From positions 29,465,501-29,529,500 of the forward strand of contig OX344749.2 of the NCBI GenBank assembly GCA_947034885.2: a DNA stretch of 64,000 nucleotides. The letters are read 5' to 3'. The notes under the pieces were generated by a model. It was given only the letters and a program-made list of their open reading frames with translations, was not told the origin of the DNA and made no database searches. A program made the translations under genes and the position numbers. The DNA is from Thuidium tamariscinum (Eukaryota > Streptophyta > Bryopsida > Hypnales > Thuidiaceae). Below are positions 22,025 to 33,736 of this stretch, in pieces. How positions within the stretch are numbered: the first letter of the stretch is position 1; each line of letters opens with the position of its first letter.

Positions 22025-22429
22025 ATGATTTACGGGAAAAAGATAGGAAAGATCGTAAAGAAGTATATGAAGGTAGAGCCGGTCCCCAACCGCCATGGGT
22101 CTGGAAGGTTGTCTGTTTCATCGAGGTCCTCGAGCCGAGGATCCAGCCGCTGCAGCGGCTCGGACAATGACTACTGGGACGATGACGATGCGCCAGTCGG
22201 CGTGCCCGAGGGCTGCTTGGCAGTCTACGTTGGCCCGGACATGCGGAGGTTTGTCATCCAGGCCAGCTTCCTTTACAATCAGGTGTTCCGTGAGCTGCTG
22301 CGCAGAAGTGAAGAGGAATATGGATTCGAAACGGAAGGTGGTTTGCGAATTCCATGCGAGGCGGGGGATTTCGAGAGGCTTTTGTGGCAGATGGAGAGTG
22401 AGGCCGGGAACACCGATGAGAATTTCTAA
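22025..22429 (+). CDS. SAUR family auxin-responsive protein
   Basis: Intronless 134-aa SAUR. The core at about residues 56-125 contains VPEGCLAVYVG, RRFVIQASFLYNQVF, LLRRSEEEYGF, LRIPCE and FERLLW. The N-terminus is short and basic (KKIGKIVKKYMK), then serine-rich, then carries the acidic DDDD run that also precedes the core in the SAUR at 6181. The start was placed at 22025. The frame runs back to 21923, but those extra 34 residues are hydrophobic and cysteine-rich and do not resemble SAUR N-termini. The two SAURs in this window are diverged in sequence and 15 kb apart, so recent tandem duplication is unlikely. Confidence 0.96.
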   Translation: MIYGKKIGKIVKKYMKVEPVPNRHGSGRLSVSSRSSSRGSSRCSGSDNDYWDDDDAPVGVPEGCLAVYVGPDMRRFVIQASFLYNQVFRELLRRSEEEYGFETEGGLRIPCEAGDFERLLWQMESEAGNTDENF

Positions 22430-24016
22430 GAAATTTCGATCCTGTGCATGATGGTGCTACAACTGACCGACGGTTTTATTAATGTGCAAATTTGATGTGT
22501 GTCTGAGTATTCCTGCTAAGCTTTCAGCAATAGAAAAGTTTGTGACTCACCTACGTTACGTCTTTGTGCCGAAAGCTGATGAGGAATGTGCTCCAGTGTT
22601 GGATCAGGACTGTCCGTTGTTGCAAAGCTTGAAGCTCCAAATGTAACTATGATGAAGTAAGGTCCTGTCCGGAGCTGATACGAACAGTAGAAATGTTAAC
22701 TGGTATTTGGTTTCTGGGCTGGGAATTCAGTACCATGTAATAGCAGGTCTACACTACATTTGGTTATAACTTCATCAATAGTGAGATGATTGTCAAAGCT
22801 CCCAAGTTCGTATGCAGGATGAAAATGGGAACCATCAGACATTCCAAATTATGTGCAGAGGATCGTCTGAAGATGTACCTGCTTCCTTTCCCCATACAAT
22901 ACAATGTTTATGGATATCATGTTTAGCACTGCAAAGTTTGCAAGAAATTGTAGAAGTAGACTGTCAGAAATGTGATCGAGCATGGTTTGCAAGCCAGCCG
23001 ACACGAGCTGGTCAGCTGGACTGAAAAATATAAAAGAACCTTTTGTACTGTATAGTACATCTTTTAACACAACTCTGGAATGATTGCATACGTACGATGA
23101 GTTTTTTGCAGCATACCTTTTGCAAATTTATTGCAGCATGATTCCTACTAAGCACATCCATGAACTTCATGTAGCTTCCAATGTTGTCTGCATTCCAATG
23201 GTCAAATTAATGTCATGTAGTGGCACACACACATGAAAGTAAGTTGCATGAGTGAAATCAATGCACCAAATATCAAATACACATATCCAGAACTGGTGCC
23301 CAGACAGGTTTCTTCACTCGATCATGCTAACCTATAGAGAAGGAGATGGATGAAGCTTGTGTACCATACGATCAACTAGATTCTCACCATTTCAATACAT
23401 CCTCAAAAATGGAATTGAGAGATCAGCAACCTATTGACGCCAAATTCAGAAACTGAAAATAAATATCATGAGGAGTTGAAAATATGTGTGTATTGTACAC
23501 CCATGTTACAATGTCTTTGCCTACTACTGAATGGGGTTGTCAAATCGACGATGCCCCTTCAGAGAAGCAGTATAAATTAATTCTATACAGTGGGCACTAA
23601 GCTCATACTGTAGGCCAAAACCTTGACCAGGCAAATGATGATGTACAATCTGCACGTTCTAAATCTTAATCGCGATCCATACACTTTCCATGAGTAGTCG
23701 CCACCCTACATAAATAGCCTAACAATCTCCGTTGCAATGTTGAATTCATGTTGAAGAGGTGAGCAAAGGCCAGGGGGTCCAAGGCAAAAATTTATGTTAC
23801 ACATAACTCAATAGATATCCAGGTTTGAGCTGACCGACGAAGACACCGAGCAGCATTTCTACCAACTTCTACCAACTTACTTGTACAGAATTACAATCGC
23901 AACCTAGACTCGCAAAACGTATCCTGATCGCTGCATGATGTCCAGCAAGGGCTTCCAATGATTTTGCGGCTACAACCATTGGCTTCAGGGGTAGGCAAAT
24001 AGTACAGAGAAGTCTT
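22430..24016. other. intergenic or 3' flank between convergent genes
   Basis: This lies between the SAUR stop and the stop of the minus-strand gene ending at 24017. It should contain both 3' UTRs. Open frames are short and unconserved, and I see no RNA gene. Confidence 0.45.
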
Positions 24017-25664
24017 TCACTTGCGAGGTCCTCGTCGTCCTGGTCTTCCTCCACTCACTTCGTTGTTAGTCACACTTATGCCGAAAAATAGAGAAATCCA
24101 CACGAAAGCAGCCATGAAGATTCTCGACGACATATTCGCCCTCCGAACAGAAGTCGTCCATGATTCTATCAAACACCAAGGAAAAATTAATCAGCCCCGA
24201 GTAAGAATCATGAAAACGAAGTAGAGCTCCAATTACTAATCAGGAAAGTACTTGAGTTCAAAGTTGAAACAATATTAGACCAGTGAATGTAGAGTCCGTT
24301 CAAAATCCAATATTGAATCCATCACTAAGCAATACAGAATCAAGAAGACCAACATTACCTGATTAAATATTGAGATTATAATTATCAAAATAAAATAAAT
24401 TCAAGGAATTGAGACATAGAAAAGATCAACTTTATACCTCTTTAAATAGAACTGTGTAGTCTAAAACAAAAAGGGTTGGTGGGTGGGGATAAATTAAAAA
24501 AAATCCAATCACTACGTCCCAAATCTTACAAGCATGTGATTCATCAAGAAAGATGTACAAATACAAGTGTATCATGGATTTCGGTGTCAATTTCAACAAC
24601 TCTCAATGTATACCAACATAGAAACAACTTTGAAAGCACTGTTGAATTCCAAAATTTTGAAGGTCGATATCGTTTCAATGTTTTTTCCAGAGAATGGACT
24701 TTTGTGAATTTCAGGCACTCTGCATCATAATTTCTTCGTCCTAAGCGAAGCACATCGTGAAAAATTTCTACCGCCCTTCACTAAACGCAGAGTAGATTGG
24801 AAAATACAAATATGGTAAAAGGCTCCTTCAAATCAAATTACGTTTGTACCCTGATAAATTACTACTAGAGGTATGATCGATATGAAGAATACCGATAAAC
24901 CTATCCATTCCATTTACAGATAGACTTGGACTAAATGTAAAGGATTCAAAAACCGCTAGAAACCTGATTCCGCGCCTACACCAGCCTCTGTTCCCAACAG
25001 TAACTCATCCGTTCATACGCTACGTTCGCATTCAATTCGCCAGTTGGATCAAAGCATGACTTGGCTAGGTATCCATAAGAACTGATCTTGGAATAAAAAG
25101 GAGGTTGCCTACAATCACTTCAATGGTAATCTACAACTTCCCACTGAAACCATTGCACAAGAAAATCATACATATTGATAAAAACTCGACTACCCAAAGT
25201 GAACACTCCAGAAAGCACAGTCGAGATCTCCCAATGATCACACACTCTTACAAGTCGGTCACAATGCTTTAGTATCCTCCACCCTAAAAATTACAGCGTA
25301 CTGCATCCCAGTTATAAACCAGTCCTTTGGAATCAAGTTCACCAAAAATACGTTATGCAAAAATCTTACCAAGTGATTTCCCCTCCACCTTATCAATCCC
25401 CCGTCGCTCCTTATTATCGTCCCGCGCTCGCACAACGAAATTCCTCAACCTCCCCGTCTCCAACCTAGACCGCCTCGATTCCCCAATGCCAAAGCTTCGC
25501 CTCCTGATTCGAATGGCCGAGTTCCCATAACAGCTTAACCTCGGAAGACCAAAGCATCCTTTCTGCACGTTCTCACAACAGGCCAGCGCATTCTGAGGTC
25601 GAAAGTTCTGGAGCTGAATTTGACATTGCCCAGCCATGGAAGACGCAACCCCAGTCGATTCCAT
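24017..25664 (-). CDS. predicted small plastid membrane protein, unknown function
   Basis: Minus-strand model with exon 1 at 25664-25370 and exon 2 at 24165-24017, joined in phase by TTG|GTAAGAT and TTTGATAG|AAT, giving 147 aa. Residues 1-80 are rich in Ser, Arg, Gly and Ala with almost no acidic residues, and end in NFVVRARDD, a typical plastid transit-peptide junction. The mature part is charged to about residue 109, then has one hydrophobic segment at about 113-131 (RIFMAAFVWISLFFGISV), and ends in a basic GGRPGRRGPRK tail. This fits a single-span thylakoid or envelope protein. I do not recognise the family, and another exon could lie in the 1.2-kb intron. The ATG at 25664 is the only methionine near the 5' end of the open frame. 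Confidence 0.6.
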
Positions 25665-26283
25665 TGCTAACCCTAAGGACAAATTCCTTCAATATGTGAC
25701 CAGGGAGTCCAAAACGAGTACGTTAAAATGTGATTTTTTGAAGTAAAGGCATTTGAAAGCAAGGTGAGATTCGTAAAATGGGAGGGATGGTATGATTCTG
25801 AACGGGAAATGAGAATTGATTAGCGGTTGCGGGAGAAGGGTCGAGCTTGAACATCGGGAGACGAAGCAGGAAGTAAGGTTTCAGAGAATTAGGGTTTAGA
25901 CGAGGGATGATGCTGGGTTGGGCGTGGCGTAATGAGCGACAGGCACGTGGAGGAGCTCGCGTGGCATGCGCCTCAAGGCGACACGTAGCCCTAAAACCAT
26001 CAAATGTACGGTATGTGTAGGTCAGTTTTGTAAAAAACAACTCTAAATAACTTGGGAAAATTTGGAAGATGTCGAAATCTAAAAAATTATTTACAACTAT
26101 TTTTAAAAACTTGAAAAAATTATTCTTGATGAAATTAGAATAATTAATTAATTAATTAAAAATATATGTGTGTGTGAGAGAGAATAGGAAGAATCAATCC
26201 AAAATTAGAAATATCCTCACAAAGTGGCCTATACATATGGCATATTGCTTTACTAAGGAACATTCTTACTTGGTGTTATAGGC

Positions 26284-26559
26284 ATTAGAGGGGATTTGAG
26301 GGCTCCAAAGGGCCGTTGCGGGACTATTCTTGAAACTGGTCTGGGAACGGTTGGCCGTTGTCAGGCTAGTATTTCAAAATAAATAAATAAATTGGAAGGG
26401 GGGGAATATTAAAAATAAAAAATAAAAAATTATTAAATTATTTTTTATTTTTTAAAGTTAATGACGTGGCAGTGTCTCAAATTGCGTTCCTACGACAAAT
26501 TATGCGATTTTGGGCTATAGGAACTCGTCGGCTCCTAGAGCCTTTAAGTCTCTCCTAAT
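26284..26559. mobile_element. ATTAG...CTAAT-ended MITE, family member 1
   Basis: The left end ATTAGAGGGGATTTGAGGGC pairs with the inverted right end ATTAGGAGAGACTTAAAGGC. The interior contains TTAATGACGTGGCA.TGTCTCAA, which recurs in the element at 50105-50385. It is about 276 bp with no coding sequence and no clear target duplication. Confidence 0.75.
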
Positions 26560-27689
26560 AAAATCAATTGGTTAGAAGTAAGAGCATTCAAAAAATGTCA
26601 TGAAGTCATTTACACAAGGGGAGCACAAAAAGGTGGTTGGGGGAAAAAAACATGCTTTGCAATGATGTATACTGCAATGACATGCATATTTCGACAAGAG
26701 TGGTAGTATATAATGTGGAGAGGGCTTCAAGGAGGCATTTTAGTAGGAGTTTTTACTAGCTCCATTAGTAGTGAAGGAAAACGTCGTAGGGTCAATAGAT
26801 ATTTTCTTCAATGAGTTCCCAGCAATTGTAGACACATAAAGATTGCCCCAAGAGTTAGACAAATTTGTGGGTTGTAGTAATTGTTGTAGGCTATCTTAGC
26901 GTTTTGTGAGTAAAAAAATATTCAGTGGTCTGAATGTAGTGGCGTTGGTTTGGTATGTACACATGGCAATTTCTGCTTCATTTGGGTATTTTGGAACATT
27001 GGTAGAGGTAGTGCTTACAATGACATTGGTGATCATGTGCTTAGTAGCAAGAGAAAGAGGAATTTTCAAAGTTTTTAAGATTGAGGTACTATAATTCTTC
27101 ATTTTAGGTCATTTCCTTTAAAAAAATTTATATTAGAAAGACATGTGGGGATGGAGTTTTGGGAAGTAGACGGATGATCAATAGGTAGAAAGGTCTGCAA
27201 CATTATGATAGTATTGTAGCATGTAGAGAGTTTTTTAATTTGTTGTTTGTATGTGAAAGTGGTAGTGTTGAGTTGGGAAGAGGAATGAACTATATTTGTC
27301 CACCCCAACGAGAACAATGGCAATTGTAGTTCTGGGATTGTATATAGTCATCATTGAACTTAGTAAAGATGAAAGAAGATACTAACAAAATCTTGGTAGA
27401 TTTAAGGTATCATTCTATACTTTGTAGTCTTACATATAAAATTGGTATAGCTGAGTTTTACAGGCATGGATGCTTTTAACAATCCATAGAGAGTAGTAAC
27501 ATTCACTTTGTGGCTTCTAGCATTCATTCTAGATGTGAAGGAGATGCTAGAAGTGCCTATTTTGAAGATGGCACCGAAGACAATGTTATTGCTACTATGG
27601 AGACTTTGGACTCACATCTCATTGATATGTACTCCCTTGTCGCTAATACCCTTCACAAATTTAGGGTGAGTTGTGTGTCAATACCTTTT

Positions 27690-28740
27690 CCAAGGTTGTA
27701 AAATACTAAGTGAAGCCTCATTCAACTACTTGGTTCAATAGGTTTTGGGTGGAACAATATGATAATGGGTATTGGACTTTTACATTTTGGATGACAAAAG
27801 TTGCAATTTTTTCCTTGTCTAATTTACTAAAATTGCACGTAGAGAAAAAAAAAGGTATTGCTGGATAATCCTAGTACTAGTTTGTGTGGCATGTACATTA
27901 TTCAAATTGACACATGGTCCTAGTCTTACAATTTATTATGAAATATTTGCAATAGGATGGAGTATGGTTTGCAAAATTTAGCAAGAGGTGGTTACAACCA
28001 TTAATGAGACATTGAAGCATGAGACTTTGTGGCAAATAGAAGATAGACTGCAAGACATTCAAGCAAAGTTCCCACAACTTTCTTCTTTACCAATCATTGT
28101 TGGAGCCATCAATAGCAAATATATCTTGATTTTGAAACTAGATTTTGCTATTGTAGACTATTTTTACTTCAAGACTGATGGATATAGTATTAATTGTTAG
28201 GCTATTGTGGACAACAACAAGTGCTTCCTTGACTTGTACATTGGCATTCTATTTTCTACAAATGACACTTGCATGTTGTTGTGTTTACCACTTTTTAATT
28301 TAGTATCTTACTAGATTCTACTTGTTTGATTGAAGGGCATCTTCTATATTTGATTGGAGATCTTGGATATTCTCTACTCATTTGAGTAATGTTTCTATGC
28401 CGGGGTGGCAACTAGCTCTCATTGTAAAAGTTTTTTTTCAACAAGAAGTTGCAAAAGGGTTAATGAGTTGTCAAAAATGCATTTGGGTTATTCAAATAGT
28501 CATTCAAGGAGTTGTTGGAAAAAAATTACTTGCACTTGACTTTCTTATTGGATGTTATTGTGTGCTACAAAATACTATACAATTTACACTATTAGACACA
28601 TGTGTTTTTCATGTTGTTTCTAAAAAATGTATCATGTTTTATGAGACATTATGCGTTCAGCGGTGAATGGTTGAAGGAGTGTGAATTAGATGTGATGCTG
28701 TATGAAACATGTGTAATTAAGTTGAAGAATGAGTAGATGT
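27690..28740 (+). pseudogene. decayed PIF/Harbinger transposase (HARBI1/ALP1-like DDE nuclease)
   Basis: Recognisable pieces in several plus-strand frames follow the order of a Harbinger DDE nuclease: PHSTTWFNRFW (about 27717), INETLKHETLW and QAKFPQLSSLPIIVGAIN (27999-28113), DYFYFKTDGYSINC (28156-28197), AIVDNNKCFLDLYIG (28201-28245), then IGDLGY (about 28354). The first catalytic Asp of the GAID motif reads Asn (GAIN), the frame has several stops and shifts, and no terminal repeats were located. The element is old and inactive. Harbinger transposases are two-component with a Myb-like partner, which I did not see here. Confidence 0.8.
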
Positions 28741-29059
28741 TACCAAAGACGGACATGTTCTTAACGATGTTTTGAAAAACAAATTTATATTTTTTGTGAC
28801 ATCTCACAAAATATAGACTGCCACATTAGCAAAAAAATCATTTCGACTATGATTAAATTAGTAAAATTACTATGATGTTGGATAAAGAAGCCCTACCTTG
28901 AAAAAACACAAAAATCTAGTTGTAGCTAAATTTGGTCCAAAAAATGAAGGATCAAGTGGTCAAACACTCTCATAAATATATATGCTTATAAAACTTCTAT
29001 ATAATGCCATATAAGCCAAAGAGAATATTACATGCTCACATAATCTCCATAATGTGCCA

Positions 29060-29790
29060 TAAAAATCAAATAAAGTATCATATATTTATATCAAGGTAGT
29101 TTAGATACACATAACTTCATAAACTCTCTTTGAAGAAGTACCCAACACTAATATGAGTGCTACAACAGCTTCAAGACTTCAAATTGCAAGTATAATATTT
29201 CTTTGGAAAATTGATACAAATATCTACAACATCTGTAAATTTCAATTCAAACTAAGATACTCTCCAACTTCTACAACCAGTCAAAATTTTCTATTTTCAA
29301 CTCAAAGGTAAGTCATTACTACTTTGCTTTCAAGCCTATTATTCTCACAAGATAATTCTAAACTAATTGTATGATGTCTTTTTAGACAACTAACACAAAT
29401 TCTACAAATACTTCAAATTTCAATCAAAACTAAGATATTGTTCAAGTTTTATAGCCAATCAAAGTTTTCTCACTTCAAATTATTTAAAGGCAATTCCTCA
29501 CTACTTCACTCCTAAGCTCATAACTTTTGGACGCTAACTCCAAATTAAATTAATGATAGCTCCTTGAAAAATTAACACTTCAATATATAATCTAACAAAT
29601 CTCATATGAAAATACTTCGTCACCACATAATTATGAGTTTTCAAAAGTTTTGCCGTCACTCTCTACGACAATCATCTCTCTCTCACCTCCTCAAGTATAA
29701 CTTTTGCATAGAAACTTCAAATTATGTGAGTGATAATGTTTCGAAATCACAAAAACAAGATGAACAACTTCTCAAATTTTCATTGCCAAA
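29060..29790 (+). repeat. diverged tandem array of units of about 180 bp (3-4 copies)
   Basis: Copies start near 29060, 29228, 29402 and 29590. Shared blocks are CTACAA.T.CTT.AATTTCAAT, AACTAAGATA, AGTTTTCT...CAACTC, TCACTAC.TT..CTC, and AACTTTTG...AACT.CAAATTA. The last copy is the most diverged. No coding potential is seen. Confidence 0.7.
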
Positions 29791-30427
29791 ATATTTCTGC
29801 ACACTATACAATGACTCTCTAATATTACAGTTTCTTTCAAGCTAATTATGAGAAGGAGAAAGAAGAAGACCTTCTACCTCATCCTCCATACTATACACTT
29901 AAGCAAGTGAATTTTAGCTTTTTAAATGCTTCATGGACTTAAATTCATCCATTGGCCTTCTCCTTTCTCCTAGAACTCTATATATATCCCTTATGTGAAT
30001 TTCTAATCTTTTAAAAAAATCCAAAAGATAGATAAAATATACTCTTTTTTCTGCTTAAACAACATCAAACACAAATTAAAGTCTCAAAATGTATTTAAGT
30101 ATATAAATAAGCAAACTTATACTAAGTAGTTGTCTAATAAAGGTAAAAAAAAGTAGAGCCTATTCCATATGAATGGATAAGGTTGTCATGCCAGAAAATA
30201 TTAATTTAAAAAAAATTTAAATTATTTTTTGAATAATTTTTTTGAATATTAAAAAATGATAATTTTAGGTTTTTCAAAACTTTTTGAAATTTTAGAAAAA
30301 ACAAACTATTTTACTTTTTTCAAAAAATTAAAAAAAATAGACATTGTGGACAAGTTCATAGTTTTTAGACAACTTAAGGAAAAGGTATGGGAAGAGCCTT
30401 GCAACAACCCTTCCTTACCCTCAAACA

Positions 30428-30735
30428 TTAGGAGAGATTTGAGGGCATTAAATCAAAGATTACGAGTTATCTTATGTTCTTAGATTGTGGAAACATGCCA
30501 CATTAGTTATTTGATGTAGTCGAGAGATTGTCATGTTAGAAAATAGTAATTTTGAAAATTAATTTTTTTCATTCAAATTGGTTTTAAGTTTCTCAACACC
30601 TTTTTCAATTTTCGAATTTAAAAAAACTCAAAAATTCACCCATTATGGGTTGATATATTGTATTAGGACAATACATAGAAGAGGAGGGGAACAACCTAGA
30701 AACGGCCGTCCTTTTCCTTTAAATCTCTTCATCTA
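30428..30735. mobile_element. ATTAG-ended MITE, family member 2
   Basis: The left end ATTAGGAGAGATTTGAGGGC pairs with the inverted right end CTAGATGAAGAGATTTAAAGG. It has the same family signature as the elements at 26284 and 50105. A related, partly aligned stretch lies just upstream (about 30130-30427, with GAGCCTTGCAACAACCC similar to the family interior), suggesting a truncated neighbour copy. Confidence 0.65.
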
Positions 30736-30815
30736 GGACAAATTGTCATTCTTTACATCTAAAAAATGCATGGTATTCAATATCTAAATTCTTTTGCAAT
30801 TTGATGCAATCAACA

Positions 30816-31032
30816 CACTATAAGAAACTCATGTTTTAAGTGATGAGCTCAAATTTTTACAAGAGGAATTTTAGTGGACATTCTAAGTAATAATTCTTAT
30901 TTTTATGTCAAGAAAAATGTCCAATGTAACATCAATGTTGACATATAAATGCAGGTTGTTACATTGGATATCTACAAAAATTTGTCTGTAAAAATTTGGA
31001 CTCATCACCTAAATCATGGATTTCTTATAGTA
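30816..31032. mobile_element. CACTA-type foldback MITE with ACA target duplication
   Basis: It begins CACTATAAGAAACTCATG and ends with the inverted copy of ACTATAAGAAATCCATGA; the last base of the expected TAGTG is changed. The flanks are ACA at 30813-30815 and ACA at 31033-31035, a 3-bp duplication as expected for CACTA (En/Spm) elements. The inner halves also fold on each other (GTCCAATGTAACA and TGTTACATTGGA). There is no transposase. Confidence 0.8.
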
Positions 31033-31117
31033 ACAACAACTAATGAAAATGAATTGACAACTAGCCTACTATTACACCATAAGAGACAATTGCCCAACAA
31101 TGCAAATGAAGAGTGAA

Positions 31118-31780
31118 GGTAGATGATCATCTAATGAAGGACTACTTTGTAGAAAAACTAGTTTATAATGCTAGGTCTTTTTGTCAAAGGTTTTGTATAT
31201 CAAGGCATTTGTTTTTTAAATTACTAGAGAAAATTTACAAAATTATAATCCTTATTTTGTACAAAAACCATATGCAACAAAAATAATAGAAATAATAGAA
31301 ATAAGTAGTCTCAAAAAATGTTCAATTGTGATGAAGATGTTGGCTTATAGCATTGCATAAAATGCCATTGATGAATATATTTGATTGGCATCTAGAACAT
31401 CCAAGGAGGCCTTGAAAGTAGTTTCAGCCATTTATGAGAGCATGTACCTAATTCAAACAACCAACTAATCAAAACCTTCAAAAGTCAATAGCAATAATTG
31501 AAGCCCGCAATTTTCTTGGTAATTTTAGATCATTGAATTATATGCACTACAAGTGGAAGAATTGTCCTATTGCATAGCAAGTTTCATCTCAAGATAAAGA
31601 TGGCCTCAACTCTATAATACTAAAAACAATTATTGATCAAAGTTTGTGGACATGGCATGCATTTTTTGGCTTACCAAGATCAAATTATGCCATTAATATA
31701 TTTGAACAAAGATTCTCCACTTGGGATGGATCTCACGTGCTAGTAGATAGTGTTGTGGATATTAACGACCATTTATTTCA
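31118..31780 (+). pseudogene. decayed Harbinger transposase of the Plant_tran type (PF04827-like)
   Basis: In one main plus-strand frame the order is VDDHLMKDYFVEKLVYNARS (about 31122), RFCISRHLFFKLLEKIY, MKMLAYSIA, NAIDEYI (about 31360), TSKEALKVVSAIYE, then YKWKNCPIA (about 31554), IIDQSLWTWHAFFGLPRSN and INIFEQ (to about 31707). This is the hallmark series of plant Harbinger transposases with a WKNCP motif and WHAFFG..GS..DIN. Several in-frame stops and losses make it a relic. It is a different lineage from the relic at 27690-28740. Confidence 0.85.
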
Positions 31781-31834
31781 GAACTCATACCTTAGTATTG
31801 CCTCCTAAAAATTGTATTACCGATAGACTTTGAT

Positions 31835-32010
31835 GTAATACATTAATGGCATTGTTTGCTCCTAGTATTCCAAAAAATGCATGCCATATCCACAAACTTT
31901 TATCAACAACAATTTTTAGTATTGTAAATTTGAAGCCATCTTTGCCTTAAAATGAATCTTGTCATGCAATAGGACAATCCTTCCACTCAAGTGCATACAA
32001 TTCAATTATG
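31835..32010 (-). pseudogene. second Plant_tran-type transposase fragment, inverted
   Basis: The reverse strand repeats the core of 31540-31710: GAATTGTATGCACTTGAGTG, GTCCTATTGCAT, GTTTGTGGATATGGCATGC and ATGCCATTAAT. The pair therefore forms an inverted duplication with a spacer of about 130 bp. It encodes the same WKDCPIA...LWIWHAFFG region on the minus strand in decayed form. Confidence 0.8.
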
Positions 32011-33030
32011 CAAACATATGATGGAGAAAAGGGCATCCTCTTAATATGATATCCATTCTACTATTTATGTCTTATCTTCTACATCTCTTGTACATGCTTC
32101 TCCTAATATTGCAGGTCATTATACAAGTGCATTTCAAAAGAAGCCAATTGGTACAAAACAAGCAAACCTCCCACAACTCATAACTTTAAACTACAATTGA
32201 TTTCAAATAAGAACACAAATATATACATTAACAAAATGTTTTTTCACAAGTCCAAATCAGACACCCAACTTTAGAGAGATGAAATAATCTCTAATTAAGA
32301 GAATATATTTTGTCACCTCCAAAAACGTTGTCTTATATAATAGAAGACATATGCACTAGTTTTATTTTCTATTCTTAATTCTATCTAAAATCATTCAATA
32401 AAAGTAAAAGTCTGAGTCATATTAGTTAGAAATACTTTAAGTATAAATTCATATCTCATTCAAATCTTGCTTTTCTACTTGGAATTAGACAACTCCAAGT
32501 TCCAACACACTTCTCTTTATTTATCAGTTGTTTAATAGTCTAGTGCACAAATTTATCATCTACAAATATATATCAACTTTGCCACGACTATCTCTAGCTA
32601 TGATTTACCCTAAAGAACTTGCAAGAGATGAAGAAGGAGAAGAAGGGAACAAGTATGCAAAAGAGAATCTTTTCTATCATCATACATTATTCAAAGATAA
32701 AAAAGGATGTAGATTTGAACATATAGCTCATTATCAATTACATTGTTAATTATTTGTGATTACGTAATGAAGCTTGGTATATTTACTAAGACAATTTGGA
32801 TTATATATTGTTGTATTATTTTGATGTTTTCTATTTCAACAATACATGCAAGTATATGTATAAAAGGATCCTAAAATCATCTAAGAACTCTATATCTTTA
32901 GAAATATTGATTGGTTTTTTATTTATTTTAATATGTCTTCTTTAGAAGTTTCCAAAAAGCTAGGTCCATTTGAAATGTCACTAGTGTGCTTTGTATTGTT
33001 GCCACAGTCAAAATTGAAGTAAGAGTAATT
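32011..33030. other. AT-rich DNA, no supported gene
   Basis: No gene is supported. Positions 32928-32985 (ATGTCTTCTTTAGAAGTTTC ... AGCTAGGTCCATTT) are repeated at 33237-33290, so the repeat at 33035-33230 is bracketed by direct repeats of about 50 bp. Confidence 0.5.
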
Positions 33031-33034
33031 TTCT

Positions 33035-33230
33035 GTTTTTTTGGAACCAAAAATAATCCAAAAATTCATAACAGTTTCTCACCTTGCATTGGAATGCTAC
33101 GAAACAAAACCTATGCACCCCTCTTCACTAAGAGCTTTCCAATAGTACCAAACCTGTGACCAGGGGATGCACGAGCCATGAGATCTCAATGTGAAAGAAA
33201 CAAACAAAACAAACTACCTTTTTTAAGATA
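33035..33230 (+). repeat. interspersed repeat copy B (about 200 bp)
   Basis: This is the partner of 9695-9910 (shared CATGAGATCTCAA and AACAAACAAAACAAAC). It is flanked by the direct repeats 32928-32985 and 33237-33290. It lies just outside the HMG-box gene island. Confidence 0.75.
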
Positions 33231-33716
33231 ATTTTTTAAACATGTCTTGTTTAGAAATTTCGGACAAAAAGCTAGGTCCATTTAGAGCGTTATACTATCC
33301 ATTTATGCGTAATGAATTCTTTACTATTCCATCCTCTATATTATGATTGAAGGGCATGGATGCAAAGTGCACCCTCCGATCCTACAGATCGATGGCTGAG
33401 ATTCAGTAGGAGACAACGGGCTAGGTCCGGTTCTCCCATTATATCCACCCTCTCAGTAATGTAAGGGTATCAGGTCGTCGGATACCCGGATGTCACCCGA
33501 GTCTAGCTTCGTGGGCATGCAGCGCCACTGCTCTTACTTTTTCCCGCGCGGCCGTCACCTTTGTTGTCTCCATTTCTGTGTGGCATTGTCGAAAATTGCC
33601 CTACGCCGCTAGCTTCATTCAGACTTCTTCACCCCTCTTCATTTCCCGATCTTTTGCAGATTCCGACGCTACAATTCTCGTAATTTTTGGTTGAGTTTTG
33701 CGTTTGAGGTGTGAGG

Positions 33717-33728
33717 TTTAGGGTTTTA
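33717..33728 (+). promoter_or_regulatory. telo-box-like motif before the HMG-box gene start
   Basis: TTTAGGGTTTTA lies 9 bp before the ATG at 33737. The reverse of AAACCCTAA (telo box) is common near transcription starts of plant growth and translation genes. Here it would be in the leader. A CAG|ATTCCG site at about 33659 could mark a leader intron. Function is inferred from position. Confidence 0.45.
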
Positions 33729-33736
33729 CGGTAGTG

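Noticed and set aside
25636-25743. Plus-strand ATG frame MEDATPVDSIANPKDKF
   Set aside because: It is short and antisense to the better-supported transit-peptide exon on the minus strand, and no downstream exon was found.
26141-26185. ATTA and TG/AG microsatellite
   Set aside because: It is a simple-sequence run with no further structure.
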